A stretch of 53,620 nucleotides of DNA, taken from the NCBI GenBank assembly GCA_050699055.1, contig JBOHCT010000003.1, positions 1 through 53,620 of the forward strand, in the 5' to 3' direction. This document shows positions 26,004-33,866 of this stretch, piece after piece. The notes beneath the pieces were generated by a model. It ran no database searches and was not told where the DNA came from. It was given only the letters and a program-made list of their open reading frames with translations. A program made the position numbers and the translations under genes. This stretch comes from JBOHCT01 sp050699055 (lineage in GTDB: Bacteria; Actinomycetota; Actinomycetes; Streptosporangiales; JBOHCT01). Each line of letters opens with the position of its first letter. The first letter of the stretch is position 1.

Positions 26004-27065
26004 GTGGACACGACGTACTCGATCGCGGTGGTCCCCGGCGACGGGATCGGTCAGGAGGTCGTTCCGGCCGCTGTCCACGTCCTCGACGTCGCCGCCGAGC
26101 GGTTCGGCTTCGCCTTCGACTGGCGTGCCTACCAGTGGGGCTGCGACCACTACGTGCGGACCGGGCGGATGATGCCCACGGACGGGCTCGAGCGGCTTCG
26201 TGAGCACGACGCGATCTTCCTCGGCGCGGTGGGCCGCCCCGATGTGCCCGACCACGTGTCGCTGTGGGGGCTGCTCATCCCGATCCGGCGCGCCTTCCGC
26301 CAGTACGTCAACCTCCGACCGGCGCGGCTGCTGCCCGGCGTCACGAGTCCGCTAGCTCGCCCGGCGGACATCGACCTCATGGTCGTACGTGAGAACAACG
26401 AGGGGGAGTACTCCGAGATCGGCGGTCGACTGTACCGCGGGCTTCCGGAGGAGATGGCCGTCCAGGAGGCGGTCTTCACGAGGTGCGGGACCGAGCGGGT
26501 CATGCGGTACGCGTTCGATCTCGCCCGCTCCCGGAAGGGCAGGCTCACCTCGGCCACGAAGTCCAACGGCATCATCCACACCATGCCGTTCTGGGACGAG
26601 GTCTGCGAGGACGTCGCCCGGGACTACCCGGACGTGAGCGTCCGGAGGGTCCTCATCGACGCGCTCGCCGCCGGCCTCGTGCGTGATCCCGGTGACTTCG
26701 ACGTCATCGTGGCGTCCAACCTGTTCGGCGACATCGTGTCCGACCTCACCGCGGCGCTGAGCGGGAGCCTCGGCCTGGCGCCCTCAGCCAACCTCAACCC
26801 CGAGGGCGATACCCCTTCGATGTTCGAGCCGGTACACGGGTCCGCGCCCGACATCGCGGGCCGAGGGGTCGCGAACCCGCTCGCGCAGATCTGGACGGGG
26901 GCGATGATGCTCGACCACCTCGGTCAGCCGCAGGCGGCGAGACTCGTCACCGACGCGCTCGAGGACGTCCTCGCCTCCGCCGAGGTGCATACCCCGGACC
27001 TCGGCGGAGAAGCGACGACTGAGCGTGTCGTCGATGCGGTCACCGACCGGCTGCGCCGGGCGTGA
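26004..27065 (+). CDS. Tartrate/D-malate/isopropylmalate-type dehydrogenase
   Basis: A 353-residue beta-decarboxylating dehydrogenase using NAD and a divalent metal. Family motifs are 'VPGDGIGQEVVPA', 'YVNLRPARLLPGV', 'MVVRENNEGEYSEIGGR', 'DALAAGLVRDPGDFDVIVASNLFGDIVSDLTAALSGSLGLAPSANL' and 'EPVHGSAPDIAG'. The 'RENNEGEYS' variant and 'LWGLLIPIRRAF' fit tartrate dehydrogenase/D-malate dehydrogenase better than LeuB. No leu genes are adjacent. Exact substrate is not decidable from sequence. Confidence 0.85.
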   Translation: MDTTYSIAVVPGDGIGQEVVPAAVHVLDVAAERFGFAFDWRAYQWGCDHYVRTGRMMPTDGLERLREHDAIFLGAVGRPDVPDHVSLWGLLIPIRRAFRQYVNLRPARLLPGVTSPLARPADIDLMVVRENNEGEYSEIGGRLYRGLPEEMAVQEAVFTRCGTERVMRYAFDLARSRKGRLTSATKSNGIIHTMPFWDEVCEDVARDYPDVSVRRVLIDALAAGLVRDPGDFDVIVASNLFGDIVSDLTAALSGSLGLAPSANLNPEGDTPSMFEPVHGSAPDIAGRGVANPLAQIWTGAMMLDHLGQPQAARLVTDALEDVLASAEVHTPDLGGEATTERVVDAVTDRLRRA

Positions 27066-27099
27066 GGACGGGCCCCGATGGTCCGAGAGGATGGGAGTC

Positions 27100-27447
27100 A
27101 TGGAGACGTCGCGCAAGCCCGACATCAACGCGTCCGACTTCTTCGCGGTCGACATGAGAGTCGGTCGCGTCGTCGGCGTCGAGGAGTTCGCGGAGGCCCG
27201 GACGCCCGCCTGGAAGATCACCGTCGATTTCGGGGCGCTCGGCAAGCTGCGCACCAGTGCACAGGTCACCCACTACGCCCGCGAGGACCTGGTCGGCCGA
27301 CTCGTCGTCGGGGCGGTCAACCTCAGTACGAAGCGCATCGCCGGGTTCCGCAGCGAGTTTCTCCTGCTCGGCGCGGTAAGCGACGAGGACGTCGTGCGGC
27401 TTCTGAGTCCGGACAGCGACGCGGCCCCGGGCGAGCCGATCGCGTGA
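27100..27447 (+). CDS. csaA: CsaA-like tRNA-binding-domain protein
   Basis: A 115-residue protein with a stand-alone tRNA-binding (EMAP II/OB-fold) domain. It contains 'FFAVDMRVGRVVGVEEFAEARTPAWKITVDFG', 'LRTSAQVTHY' and 'LVVGAVNLSTKRIAGFRSEFLLLG', the CsaA pattern. CsaA is a proposed chaperone or tRNA-binding dimer. The ATG at 27100 is chosen because of the GGGAG just before it; in-frame ATG 27091 is the alternative. It follows the dehydrogenase by 34 bp. Confidence 0.87.
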   Translation: METSRKPDINASDFFAVDMRVGRVVGVEEFAEARTPAWKITVDFGALGKLRTSAQVTHYAREDLVGRLVVGAVNLSTKRIAGFRSEFLLLGAVSDEDVVRLLSPDSDAAPGEPIA

Positions 27448-27462
27448 CGGGCACGGCCCGGG

Positions 27463-28098
27463 TCAGTCGTCACGTCCGCGTCCCTCGTCGCGTTCCTGCT
27501 GCGCGGCGAGTGCCTCCTCCTCGTGGCGTTTCCGCTGCGCGGCCTCCTCCTCGTCGCGTTTCCGCAACGCGGCCGCTTCGACAGATTCTCGCTCGGGAAA
27601 GATCATGGCGATGACCTCGAGGTACAAAGACTCCGGGTAGGGGATGTAGGAGATGTTCCGGAGGGCCTGCTCCTGACCCGCGGACTCGATGACGAACTCG
27701 CCATACCCGAGCATCCGACCCCCGACCGAGCGCCGGAAGCTCATGTCCGTGACCTTGGTGAGCGGCATCATCGCCACCTTGCGGGTGAGCAGCCCACCGG
27801 TGGAGAGGATCCGCTGGTGGGTGATGACGATGTACTCGACGGCCCACTCAGCGAGCTTCCACATGAAGTAGACCAGCACGAGCAGCCAGGCCCACCAGAT
27901 GATGTTGGTAGCCGCGCTGCTGCCGGCGGCGATGGTGTTGGTGAGGACTCCGGCCACGACCAGCCCGACGAACAGGATCAGTACGGGCACCAACAGAATC
28001 GCCGGGTGCCGACGGACGGTGATCACATGCTGTTCGTGGGGGAGCAGGTAACGGTTGACCGAGGCCGGCGCTGCGTCACCTGGCGTCAGGAACTTCAT
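27463..28098 (-). CDS. PH-domain (bPH2/YdbS-like) membrane protein
   Basis: A 211-residue membrane protein with two transmembrane segments (about 33-52 and 64-85) and a bacterial PH domain ('WAVEYIVITHQRILSTGGLLTRKVAMMPLTKVTDMSFRRS...GEFVIESAGQEQALRNISYIPYPESLY'). The C-terminal 40 residues are highly charged (Glu/Arg/Ala heptad-like, 'KRDEEEAAQRKRHEEEALAAQQ') and probably form a coiled coil. Its ATG overlaps the stop of a 50-residue membrane peptide gene, so the two are translationally coupled. The function is unknown. Confidence 0.87.
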   Translation of the reverse strand: MKFLTPGDAAPASVNRYLLPHEQHVITVRRHPAILLVPVLILFVGLVVAGVLTNTIAAGSSAATNIIWWAWLLVLVYFMWKLAEWAVEYIVITHQRILSTGGLLTRKVAMMPLTKVTDMSFRRSVGGRMLGYGEFVIESAGQEQALRNISYIPYPESLYLEVIAMIFPERESVEAAALRKRDEEEAAQRKRHEEEALAAQQERDEGRGRDD

Positions 28099-28247
28099 GA
28101 CAGGGCGCTGACAAATGCCGCGAGAGAGCCTGCCGCGGAGGAGAGTCCTCCCGCCGCGCTACGGACCAGCCCGGCGGCGGCCTGCGGGTCCGACAGCAGA
28201 TAGAAAAGGGCGAAAGCGACAATGGCCCACGTGAGGTACTTCTTCAC
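28095..28247 (-). CDS. Small membrane peptide coupled to the PH-domain protein
   Basis: A 50-residue peptide starting with GTG behind a strong GGGAGG RBS. It begins MKKYLTWAIVAFALFYLLSDPQ: a basic start and one hydrophobic segment (about 5-19). A small-residue amphipathic tail follows (AAGLVRSAAGGLSSAAGSLAAF). Its TGA overlaps the PH-domain gene's ATG (ATGA). Small proteins of this form occur next to PH-domain genes in other actinomycetes (from memory). Function unknown. Confidence 0.7.
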   Translation of the reverse strand: MKKYLTWAIVAFALFYLLSDPQAAAGLVRSAAGGLSSAAGSLAAFVSALS

Positions 28248-28326
28248 GACTGTGCCTCCCGTCGCACGTTGAACCCAGCTACCCAGCGTCTTTTGTACAC
28301 CATTTCCCTACCTTGGGCGAAGCATG

Positions 28327-28578
28327 TCACTCTGGGTAGTTCGAATCGCGTGGCGTCGGTGTCTGGGCGAGCGCGAGAACCTCCAGGTGTTGACGGGCGA
28401 TGCGCTCGACCAGGTCAGGAGACGCTGCTCCGGTGACGTCCTCGGCACCGTGTCTGGCGGCTGCTACACAACGTGACACCGTGCCCGCTGGGTGGGTCCC
28501 ATCGAACTCGGAAGTCAACCGCTCTACGACGTCGACGTAGGCGTGGATGGCATGTCGATCCGGGGTGCTGATGGACAT
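28327..28578 (-). CDS. Three-helix-bundle dimerization-domain protein
   Basis: An 83-residue helical protein starting MSISTPDRHAIHAYVDVVERL, behind an AGAGGAG RBS 6 nt upstream of the ATG. The pattern 'VDVVERLTSEFDGTHPAGTVSRCVAAARHG...LVERIARQHLEVLA' resembles small actinobacterial proteins described as three-helix-bundle dimerization domain proteins. These are often near regulators or sigma factors, though none is adjacent here. An upstream in-frame ATG lengthens the frame to 28671 but lacks an RBS. The name is by pattern recall only. Confidence 0.6.
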   Translation of the reverse strand: MSISTPDRHAIHAYVDVVERLTSEFDGTHPAGTVSRCVAAARHGAEDVTGAASPDLVERIARQHLEVLALAQTPTPRDSNYPE

Positions 28579-28883
28579 GTCGCTCCTCTGCCGATCGTGG
28601 ACGCAGGCGACGGGCACCTGCCGTTCGATCGGCGGGGCAGTGGGGGAAGGGGCTCTATGCCGCATGGTCACTACTCACCGTGCCCGAATTCTTGCACTCC
28701 GTAACGCTCGCTGTCGAGCCCAGCGACGACGGGACCTCCGACGCCGGTCTCCCCTCGTTCGGGTTCGGCCCGCAAAGTTGGGAGCCTACCGTTCGATCGC
28801 CCTCCACTGGGCAGCGACACACCCTCGCGGAGTCGGGGACACGTCAGTGCCCGCCAGGTAAGAACATCCTACCCCTCTTGTCG
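28579..28883. other. 305-bp intergenic stretch
   Basis: This gap lies between the three-helix-bundle gene start and the upp 3' end. Open frames on both strands were inspected and none has a convincing start, RBS or recognisable product. It must hold the promoter of the leftward gene; no clear -35/-10 pair or terminator was identified. Confidence 0.4.
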
Positions 28884-29522
28884 TCAAACAGTCCCGTACA
28901 GCCGATCGCCCGCGTCTCCGAGGCCTGGGACGATGAATCCGCGCTCGTCGAGACGGTCGTCGACCGCGGCCGTGACCACCGAGACGGGAATGTCGGTGTC
29001 CTTCAGCGCCTCTTCGACCCGTGAGAGTCCCTCCGGAGCGGCGAGCAGGCACACCGTCGTCACCCGTCCGGCGCCGCGCTCGGCCACCAGGTTGATCGCC
29101 GCCACCAGCGTGCCGCCCGTGGCCAGCATGGGGTCGAGGACGTAGCAGTGGCGGCCGCCGAGGTCGCGGGGCAGCCGCGTCGCGTACGTCGTGGCCTTGA
29201 GCGTGCCTTCGTCGCGAACCATCCCCACGAACCCGACCTCGGCGGTGGGCAGCAGCCGCGTCATACCTTCCAGCATCCCCAGGCCGGCGCGCAGGATCGG
29301 AACGACGAGCGGGGAGGGGCGGGCGAGGCGCACACCACGCGCGGGCGCGAGCGGAGTGCCGACTGTCACTTCCTCCGTGCACACGTCGCGTGTCGCCTCG
29401 TAGGCGAGGAGCGTGACGAGCTCGTCCGCGAGTCTCCGGAACGTCGGTGAGTCGGTGGACGCGTCGCGTAGGTGGGTGAGCTTGTGGGCGACTAGCGGAT
29501 GGTCGGCGACGAGAGTACGCAT
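28884..29522 (-). CDS. upp: Uracil phosphoribosyltransferase
   Basis: A 212-residue pyrimidine-salvage enzyme that makes UMP from uracil and PRPP. The PRPP-binding loop is 'YVLDPMLATGGTLVAAI', and the uracil-binding C-terminus has 'FIVPGLGDAGDRLYGTV'. The start 'MRTLVADHPLVAHKLTHLRD' is typical. No RBS precedes the ATG, but TAGCGT lies 8 nt upstream, which suggests leaderless translation. Confidence 0.96.
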   Translation of the reverse strand: MRTLVADHPLVAHKLTHLRDASTDSPTFRRLADELVTLLAYEATRDVCTEEVTVGTPLAPARGVRLARPSPLVVPILRAGLGMLEGMTRLLPTAEVGFVGMVRDEGTLKATTYATRLPRDLGGRHCYVLDPMLATGGTLVAAINLVAERGAGRVTTVCLLAAPEGLSRVEEALKDTDIPVSVVTAAVDDRLDERGFIVPGLGDAGDRLYGTV

Positions 29523-29530
29523 GATGGGTC

Positions 29531-29536
29531 ACGCTA
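29531..29536 (-). promoter_or_regulatory. -10 box for leaderless upp
   Basis: TAGCGT on the minus strand, then 8 nt (GACCCATC) and the ATG at 29522, with no Shine-Dalgarno in between. Confidence 0.45.
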
Positions 29537-29617
29537 GTAGCGGAACCATCCGGACGCGTCATCCGTCTCGCTGGGGGAGCCAGGTTGAGTGGTCCTTCGC
29601 GGGGAAGATTGCGTGAC

Positions 29618-29806
29618 ATGAGCCGCAGCGAGGAGCCGGACGAGCCGGTCGCGGGCGAGGAGGAGGCGGCGCGGGATCGACGTCGGCGTCGTGCGATCTT
29701 CCTGAGGGAGCTTGCGGAAGCCCGCGAGCTGCGAAGGCGGGTCACCCCGCACCGGTCGCGCCGTGAGCGGTTGCATGCTGCGCTCCGGATGAGGACGTTT
29801 CGGTAG
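29618..29806 (+). CDS. Small basic protein of unknown function
   Basis: A 62-residue, highly charged protein (MSRSEEPDEPVAGEEEAA, then an Arg-rich helix 'RDRRRRRAIFLRELAEARELRRRVTPHRSRRERLHAALRMRTFR'). An acidic N-terminus precedes a basic amphipathic C-terminus. Codon third positions are strongly GC-biased, as in neighbours. The frame opens at ATG 29585, but 29618 fits better. No family assigned; it might bind nucleic acid. Confidence 0.5.
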   Translation: MSRSEEPDEPVAGEEEAARDRRRRRAIFLRELAEARELRRRVTPHRSRRERLHAALRMRTFR

Positions 29807-29893
29807 TGATTCGGCATCTGTTCCGTCGTTGATCGGGACGTTCGCCCGGTGATCTGTCAACATGCCTCTGGGAGCCACGCCGGTGAGGTGACG

Positions 29894-30382
29894 ATGACCG
29901 AGGTAAGCGAGAGCGACTTCGCTGTCGTGGTGTATCGCGAGGACGACAGCTGGGAGGCGGAGGTCCTCCCCGTGAAGCTGACCGAGGACCTGACGGCGCT
30001 CATCCACGCCCTGCGGCAACTGCCCGGGCGGGGCGGTGTGATCGGGCTCGTGGCGGTCGGCGACGACTTCTTCCTCGCCCTCCGTGTGTTGGGCGGCTGC
30101 GAGCGCGTCTTTCTCTCCGACGTGACGGCCGCGGTCGACTGGCCGCTCGCACGCCAGGTGCTCGATCATCTCGAGTTGCCCGTCCCCGACGACGAGGACC
30201 TCGATCAAGTCCTGCCCGTCGGCGATATGTCGATTTTCGCGGACCTCGGTGTCGACGAGATGGAGCTCGGCGCGCTGTCCGGGGATCTCGACCTCTACCC
30301 GGATGAGGTGCTGACCAGCATCGCCGGCCGACTGGGGTTCGCGGGGCCGTTCCAACGAGCCCTCGACTCCGCGATGGGCTGA
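29894..30382 (+). CDS. tRNA adenosine deaminase-associated protein (copy 1)
   Basis: A 162-residue acidic protein of the family found next to tadA in actinobacteria. It starts MTEVSESDFAVVVYREDDSWEAEVLP after a GAGGTGACG RBS-like stretch. Typical segments are 'LTALIHALRQLPGRGGVIGLVAVGDDFFLALRV', 'VFLSDVTAAVDWPLARQVLDHL' and 'FADLGVDEMELGALSGDLDLYPDEVLTSIAGRLGF'. The biochemical role is unknown; genomic linkage to TadA gave the name. A paralogous gene follows 17 bp downstream. Confidence 0.85.
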   Translation: MTEVSESDFAVVVYREDDSWEAEVLPVKLTEDLTALIHALRQLPGRGGVIGLVAVGDDFFLALRVLGGCERVFLSDVTAAVDWPLARQVLDHLELPVPDDEDLDQVLPVGDMSIFADLGVDEMELGALSGDLDLYPDEVLTSIAGRLGFAGPFQRALDSAMG

Positions 30383-30399
30383 CCGACCAGGAGCCGGAA

Positions 30400-30882
30400 G
30401 TGCCGTACTTCGCCGCCGCCTTCGCGCGTATGTCCGATATGGGATGGGTTGGCCGCACGGTCGACCTCGACGAGGTCGAGGCCATGGACGACCTAGTCGA
30501 TGTCATGCGTGAGTTCGCTGAGGGGGATGAGCCCGTGCTCCTCCTGCTCGAGGAGGACGACGAGTGGTTCACCATCGTGCGGATCGAGGGTGTCGACGAT
30601 CCGCGCATCTTCCTGTCCGATTTGCGGGCTCCGCTGAGCAGCGGGCTCGCCGTCCTGGTGCACGACGGCATCCAGCAGCTCATGGGCGGGGAGGAGGAGG
30701 ATGTCGCGTCAGCTGCGGTCGAGGGCGAACCCGGCGGCGACACCGACCTGCTCGAGGACCTTGGTGTTACCTCCGACGAGCTCGTGGAGCTGTGTGTGGA
30801 GGAGGGGCTGCTCCCCGATGACGCGCTGTCCACGGTCGCGGAGCGGGCGGGTTTCGCCGAGGAGCTCGAGAAGCTGCGGTGA
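30400..30882 (+). CDS. tRNA adenosine deaminase-associated protein (copy 2)
   Basis: A 160-residue paralogue of the preceding gene, starting with GTG. The shared architecture is clear: 'DDLVDVMREFAEGDEPVLLLLEEDDEWFTIVRI', 'IFLSDLRAPLSSGLAVLVHD' and the C-terminal 'LEDLGVTSDELVELCVEEGLLPDDALSTVAERAGF', which lines up with copy 1. It lies between copy 1 and tadA, in the same orientation. Two tandem copies seem unusual; most relatives I recall have one. Confidence 0.83.
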   Translation: MPYFAAAFARMSDMGWVGRTVDLDEVEAMDDLVDVMREFAEGDEPVLLLLEEDDEWFTIVRIEGVDDPRIFLSDLRAPLSSGLAVLVHDGIQQLMGGEEEDVASAAVEGEPGGDTDLLEDLGVTSDELVELCVEEGLLPDDALSTVAERAGFAEELEKLR

Positions 30883-30919
30883 GCCCGATGGCGACTGAAT
30901 GTCCGCCGCGCATTCTTAC

Positions 30920-30960
30920 GCGACCACAGTGCCCCATTCAGTGCCCCATGGGGCAGTCGC
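30920..30960. promoter_or_regulatory. Direct repeat and palindrome in the tadA upstream gap
   Basis: Two copies of CAGTGCCCCAT lie in tandem, the second merging into the perfect 14-bp palindrome TGCCCCATGGGGCA (30942-30955). GCGAC / GTCGC arms flank the whole. It could be a hairpin attenuating read-through into tadA or an operator. Confidence 0.35.
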
Positions 30961-30999
30961 GCGGGTGGCCGGGGAGAGGCCGACGAGGAAGCGCGGAGC

Positions 31000-31461
31000 A
31001 TGGGGGATTACGAGGACGTGATGCGCCTGGCGCTCGCCGACGCGCGTGAAGCTCCGGTCACCGGCGACGTACCCGTCGGCGCGGTCGTCATCGATCCCGC
31101 GGGAGCCGTCGTCGGGCGCGGGCGTAACGCCCGCGAGGCCTCCGGCGACCCGACGGCCCACGCGGAGATCGTCGCGCTGCGACAGGCGGCAGCGTCGGTC
31201 GGTCTGTGGCGCCTCGACGGCTGCTCTCTCGCGGTCACCCTGGAGCCGTGCACGATGTGCGCCGGCGCGATAGTACAGGCCCGCCTCGCGCGACTCGTCT
31301 ATGGAGCCGGCGATCCCAAGGGGGGCGCCGTCGGCTCACTCTGGGATGTCGTACGCGACCGCCGGCTGAGTCACAGACCGGAGGTCGTCGGCGGGGTCCT
31401 CGCGGGGGAGTGCGGTGAGCTCTTGAGCCGCTTTTTCGAGGCGCGCAGGGATGTCCGGTAG
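31000..31461 (+). CDS. tadA: tRNA(adenine34) deaminase
   Basis: A 153-residue zinc deaminase that converts A34 to inosine in the wobble position of tRNA-Arg(ACG). Catalytic motifs are HAE ('PTAHAEIVALRQ') and PCxxC ('LEPCTMCAGAI'), with 'LVYGAGDPKGGAVGSL' following. Length is normal. It is preceded by two TadA-associated genes and followed 10 bp later by a tRNA-Ser gene. Confidence 0.95.
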   Translation: MGDYEDVMRLALADAREAPVTGDVPVGAVVIDPAGAVVGRGRNAREASGDPTAHAEIVALRQAAASVGLWRLDGCSLAVTLEPCTMCAGAIVQARLARLVYGAGDPKGGAVGSLWDVVRDRRLSHRPEVVGGVLAGECGELLSRFFEARRDVR

Positions 31462-31471
31462 GCTCCACACC

Positions 31472-31559
31472 GGTGGAGTCGCCTAGTGGCCGAGGGCGGG
31501 CGCCTCGAAAGCGTCTGAGGGGTCATCCCCCTCCGTGGGTTCAAATCCCACCTCCACCG
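31472..31559 (+). tRNA. tRNA-Ser (anticodon CGA)
   Basis: The acceptor arms GGTGGAG and CTCCACC pair fully over 7 bp. The anticodon loop CTCGAAA gives anticodon CGA (codon UCG). A long variable arm and a TΨC arm (GTGGGTTCAAATCCCAC) are present, as expected for a class II tRNA. The CCA end is not encoded. Confidence 0.93.
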
Positions 31560-31610
31560 CTGCGCCCGGCCCTCGCGTGTGCACATCGGGGCCCGGTGAC
31601 CCAGGCTTCC

Positions 31611-31913
31611 TCAACCAGCGCCGTCGAGGTTGAGAACGCGGGCATGGAGCACCACCCGCTGGTGCAGAGCCGCACGCAACGCCCGGTGCAGTCCGTCCTC
31701 GAGGTACAGCTCACCGCGCCAGTGGACGACGTGCGGGAAGAGGTCGCCGTAAAAGGTCGAGTCTTTGGCCAGGAGCGTCGCGAGATCGAGGACTCGTTTG
31801 GTGGTCACCAGGTCATCGAGGCGTACCTGGCGCGGGGGTATCGCGGCCCAGTCCCGATGGCGCAGACCGTGATCGGGGTACGGGCGTTCGTCGCCGACCG
31901 CCTTGAAGATCAC
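31611..31913 (-). CDS. Conserved actinobacterial protein with 'LYLEDGLHRAxRAAL' motif
   Basis: A 100-residue protein starting (GTG) MIFKAVGDERPYPDHGL. The conserved stretch 'IPPRQVRLDDLVTTKRVLDLATLLAKDSTFYGDLFPHVVHWRGELYLEDGLHRALRAALHQR' is typical of a family common in actinomycetes near tadA and tRNA-Ser. DGLHRA recalls the DGHHR signature of ParB/sulfiredoxin-fold domains, which may mean nucleotide binding. Some databases label relatives as VapB-type antitoxins; no toxin partner is present here. The frame opens further upstream (32072), but the -10 box at 31921 supports this start. Confidence 0.72.
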   Translation of the reverse strand: MIFKAVGDERPYPDHGLRHRDWAAIPPRQVRLDDLVTTKRVLDLATLLAKDSTFYGDLFPHVVHWRGELYLEDGLHRALRAALHQRVVLHARVLNLDGAG

Positions 31914-31920
31914 AGGGAAA

Positions 31921-31926
31921 AGTTTA
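31921..31926 (-). promoter_or_regulatory. -10 box for leaderless gene at 31913
   Basis: TAAACT on the minus strand, 7 nt (TTTCCCT), then GTG 31913. No RBS is present. Textbook leaderless spacing. Confidence 0.55.
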
Positions 31927-32705
31927 GTGAGAGAGCGCACACGGCCACACCGGTTCCCCATGATCTTCGGCATCGGCTTGGCTTCCAGGCGCGGAGGAGT
32001 GACACCGTCCACACCCACTGCAAGGGTGCATGACAGCGGGTGTCCTGAGACGAGCGGCTCGGTACTTCGCACCGGGCACCAGCCGGAGCAAGGAGGCTTG
32101 TACTTTGCTATACGCCTCAGGTCCGGGGCGTCTGCCAGCAGGGCCAGCGTGCCTCGGCGGTACCCAGCGAACGGCCGTGGACATGAGCGAATGAGACCAG
32201 AAATGAGATCACGGCGAGGAGCCGGCGGCTCACCTCTGAGGCTCTGAGCGCTTCAGGGAGCCGTGCTCGATCCGCTGGGGAAAAGGTGGGTGGGTTCCCT
32301 CGCGTTCGGGCCCCTGCGAGCTTCTCGGAGCCTCGGCTCCGCGCGGCTGGCCCTGACAGACTCAATCGATCTCTCGACGCCGTGCCGATCAGATCTTCGA
32401 GACGTACAAGCGGCTCGAAGCAGGGTGTCGACCAGCCGCGGCGGCCCGCTGTGCGCCCGCTCCCCGTCCACGAACCCTGCCTCGACTACGCTCTCGACCA
32501 CGGCGAGTCGTACGGGGTCACGTGCTTGGACCCCCGCCGACGCAGGTCAGGGCGCCGTCGCCAGGTGCCGTCAGTGGTCGTGAGTGACCGCGTTCGACCG
32601 TCACTACAACCACGGATCTGGCACGCGATCCATGGTTGGCTCTATTACGGTCAGCGGGAGCGACACTGGGAAATAGGAGTTGGCAGTGAGCACGAACAGC
32701 GCTGA
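31927..32705. other. Gene-poor stretch between the tRNA-Ser genes, left part
   Basis: No open frame here has a recognisable product, convincing RBS or family pattern on either strand. It contains the left copy of a 21-bp near-exact direct repeat (32188-32208) whose other copy lies at 33609-33629. It may be the remains of an integrated element. Confidence 0.4.
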
Positions 32706-33629
32706 CTACCCGTTCTCGCCGGGCCAACCGCGGCCCTCGGCCGACGAGTTGTTCCGGGACAGGGAGCCGTATGCTCCGCGGACGACCTCGCTCGCGATGG
32801 CGTCTTCGACGAGGGCGAGGTAGAAGACTTCCTCGCCGACTTGTACGCGATGCGCTTGGGGCAGCTTCGCGTCCGTGACGACGGTCAGGAACGACTCGTG
32901 GAAGTCTCGGTCCCCGTGGCCGAGGTCGATGTGCCACAGCCGGTCATCCGGCGTTGGTGGGTCGGCGCCGAGGAGCATGTTCCACACATTGAGCCTCGGG
33001 GGCCGGTAAACGGGCGAGCCAGCCCCTAGACCGGAAAGTCCGGCGTGGCGGGAAGGGGCGGGAGATCAGTCGGTTGGCTCGTCTGCGGGGGCATGGTCCC
33101 ATGATGCACCGGTTACGGGCTTGGATCACCAGCTTGGAAGGTCTCGCACGGGGACAGGATCACCAGGACTTGTGCAGGTCAACGGGGAGATGGCCTGATC
33201 TGTGAGTGCCCGTGAGCCCCCTTGACCATCCACCTGATCGGGCACGCGGCGGACACGGGGTGACCCTTGTCAGTTTGATCTTGGATGAGGTGAGCATGAT
33301 CCGTTTGGCCGCTACGATCGTCGGCATGGCGACTGCCGCGCCTGATCGTTCGAGGTTCCGGTCGGCCAACCTGAGCCGTGCACCCATCTCCCCGGTGGCC
33401 GGAGCCGTCAAGCGAGCATTGTCGCCCCCTCGTGAACGTCACCACCACGAGGTTGCTGCCAGGCTCATCCGATGTCCCGTACTCGTCAGCAGTGGCGCTC
33501 CAGTGCTCACAACGAAGGCGGGCACACGACCCTCGCCGGCCTCGCCCGCGGATGGGAAGGACGGTGATCAGCGCAAGGCGCAAGGCATTGAGGGCCGTAC
33601 GGAGGGGTCGAATGAGACCAGAAGTGAGA
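32188..33629. repeat. 21-bp direct repeats flanking the gene-poor stretch
   Basis: A motif of the form CGAATGAGACCAGAArTGAGA occurs at 32188-32208 and 33609-33629 with one mismatch, enclosing about 1.4 kb. Both copies are in the same orientation. It could reflect att-like duplication or the repeated 3' end of lost integrase genes. Confidence 0.5.
32706..32987 (-). CDS. Hypothetical protein
   Basis: A 93-residue open frame with GC-rich third positions, starting MWNMLLGADPPTPDDRLWHIDLGHGDRDFHESFLTVV, with GAGG eight bases before the ATG. It has a mixed alpha/beta-like composition, no signal or membrane segment, and no family I recognise. It is the only plausible gene inside the gap between the two tRNA-Ser genes. 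It may be a cargo remnant. Confidence 0.4.
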   Translation of the reverse strand: MWNMLLGADPPTPDDRLWHIDLGHGDRDFHESFLTVVTDAKLPQAHRVQVGEEVFYLALVEDAIASEVVRGAYGSLSRNNSSAEGRGWPGENG

Positions 33630-33693
33630 CCAAGACCGAATCGGGACGGCACTCCGCTCGCGTACCGGCCGATGTCTTGCCTGGCCAGGAAGG
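32988..33693. other. Gene-poor stretch between the tRNA-Ser genes, right part
   Basis: About 700 bp with no supportable gene. Overlapping open frames on both strands lack start signals and recognisable domains. The right 21-bp direct repeat (33609) is here, about 65 bp before the second tRNA-Ser. Confidence 0.4.
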
Positions 33694-33778
33694 CGGAGGA
33701 TGCGAGATTCGAACTCGCGAGGGGTTGCCCCCAACACGCTTTCCAAGCGTGCGCCCTAGGCCACTAGGCGAATCCTCC
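33694..33778 (-). tRNA. tRNA-Ser (anticodon GGA)
   Basis: On the minus strand the acceptor GGAGGAT pairs with ATCCTCC and the discriminator is G. The anticodon loop CTTGGAAAG gives GGA (codon UCC). The long variable arm and a GTTCGAATC TΨC loop are present. It lies just upstream of the SRP RNA gene on the opposite strand. Confidence 0.93.
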
Positions 33779-33866
33779 GGCAGCCAGGCTACCTGCTCGT
33801 ATCGCGTCGGGGCGGTCGGGTACCCGACTCCGACTCCCGGCGGTCAACGGGTTTGCGCTGTCGCTC

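Noticed and set aside
31611..32072. A 153-residue version of the DGLHRA protein
   Set aside because: The extra 53 N-terminal residues look like random translation, and the leaderless -10 box supports the GTG at 31913.
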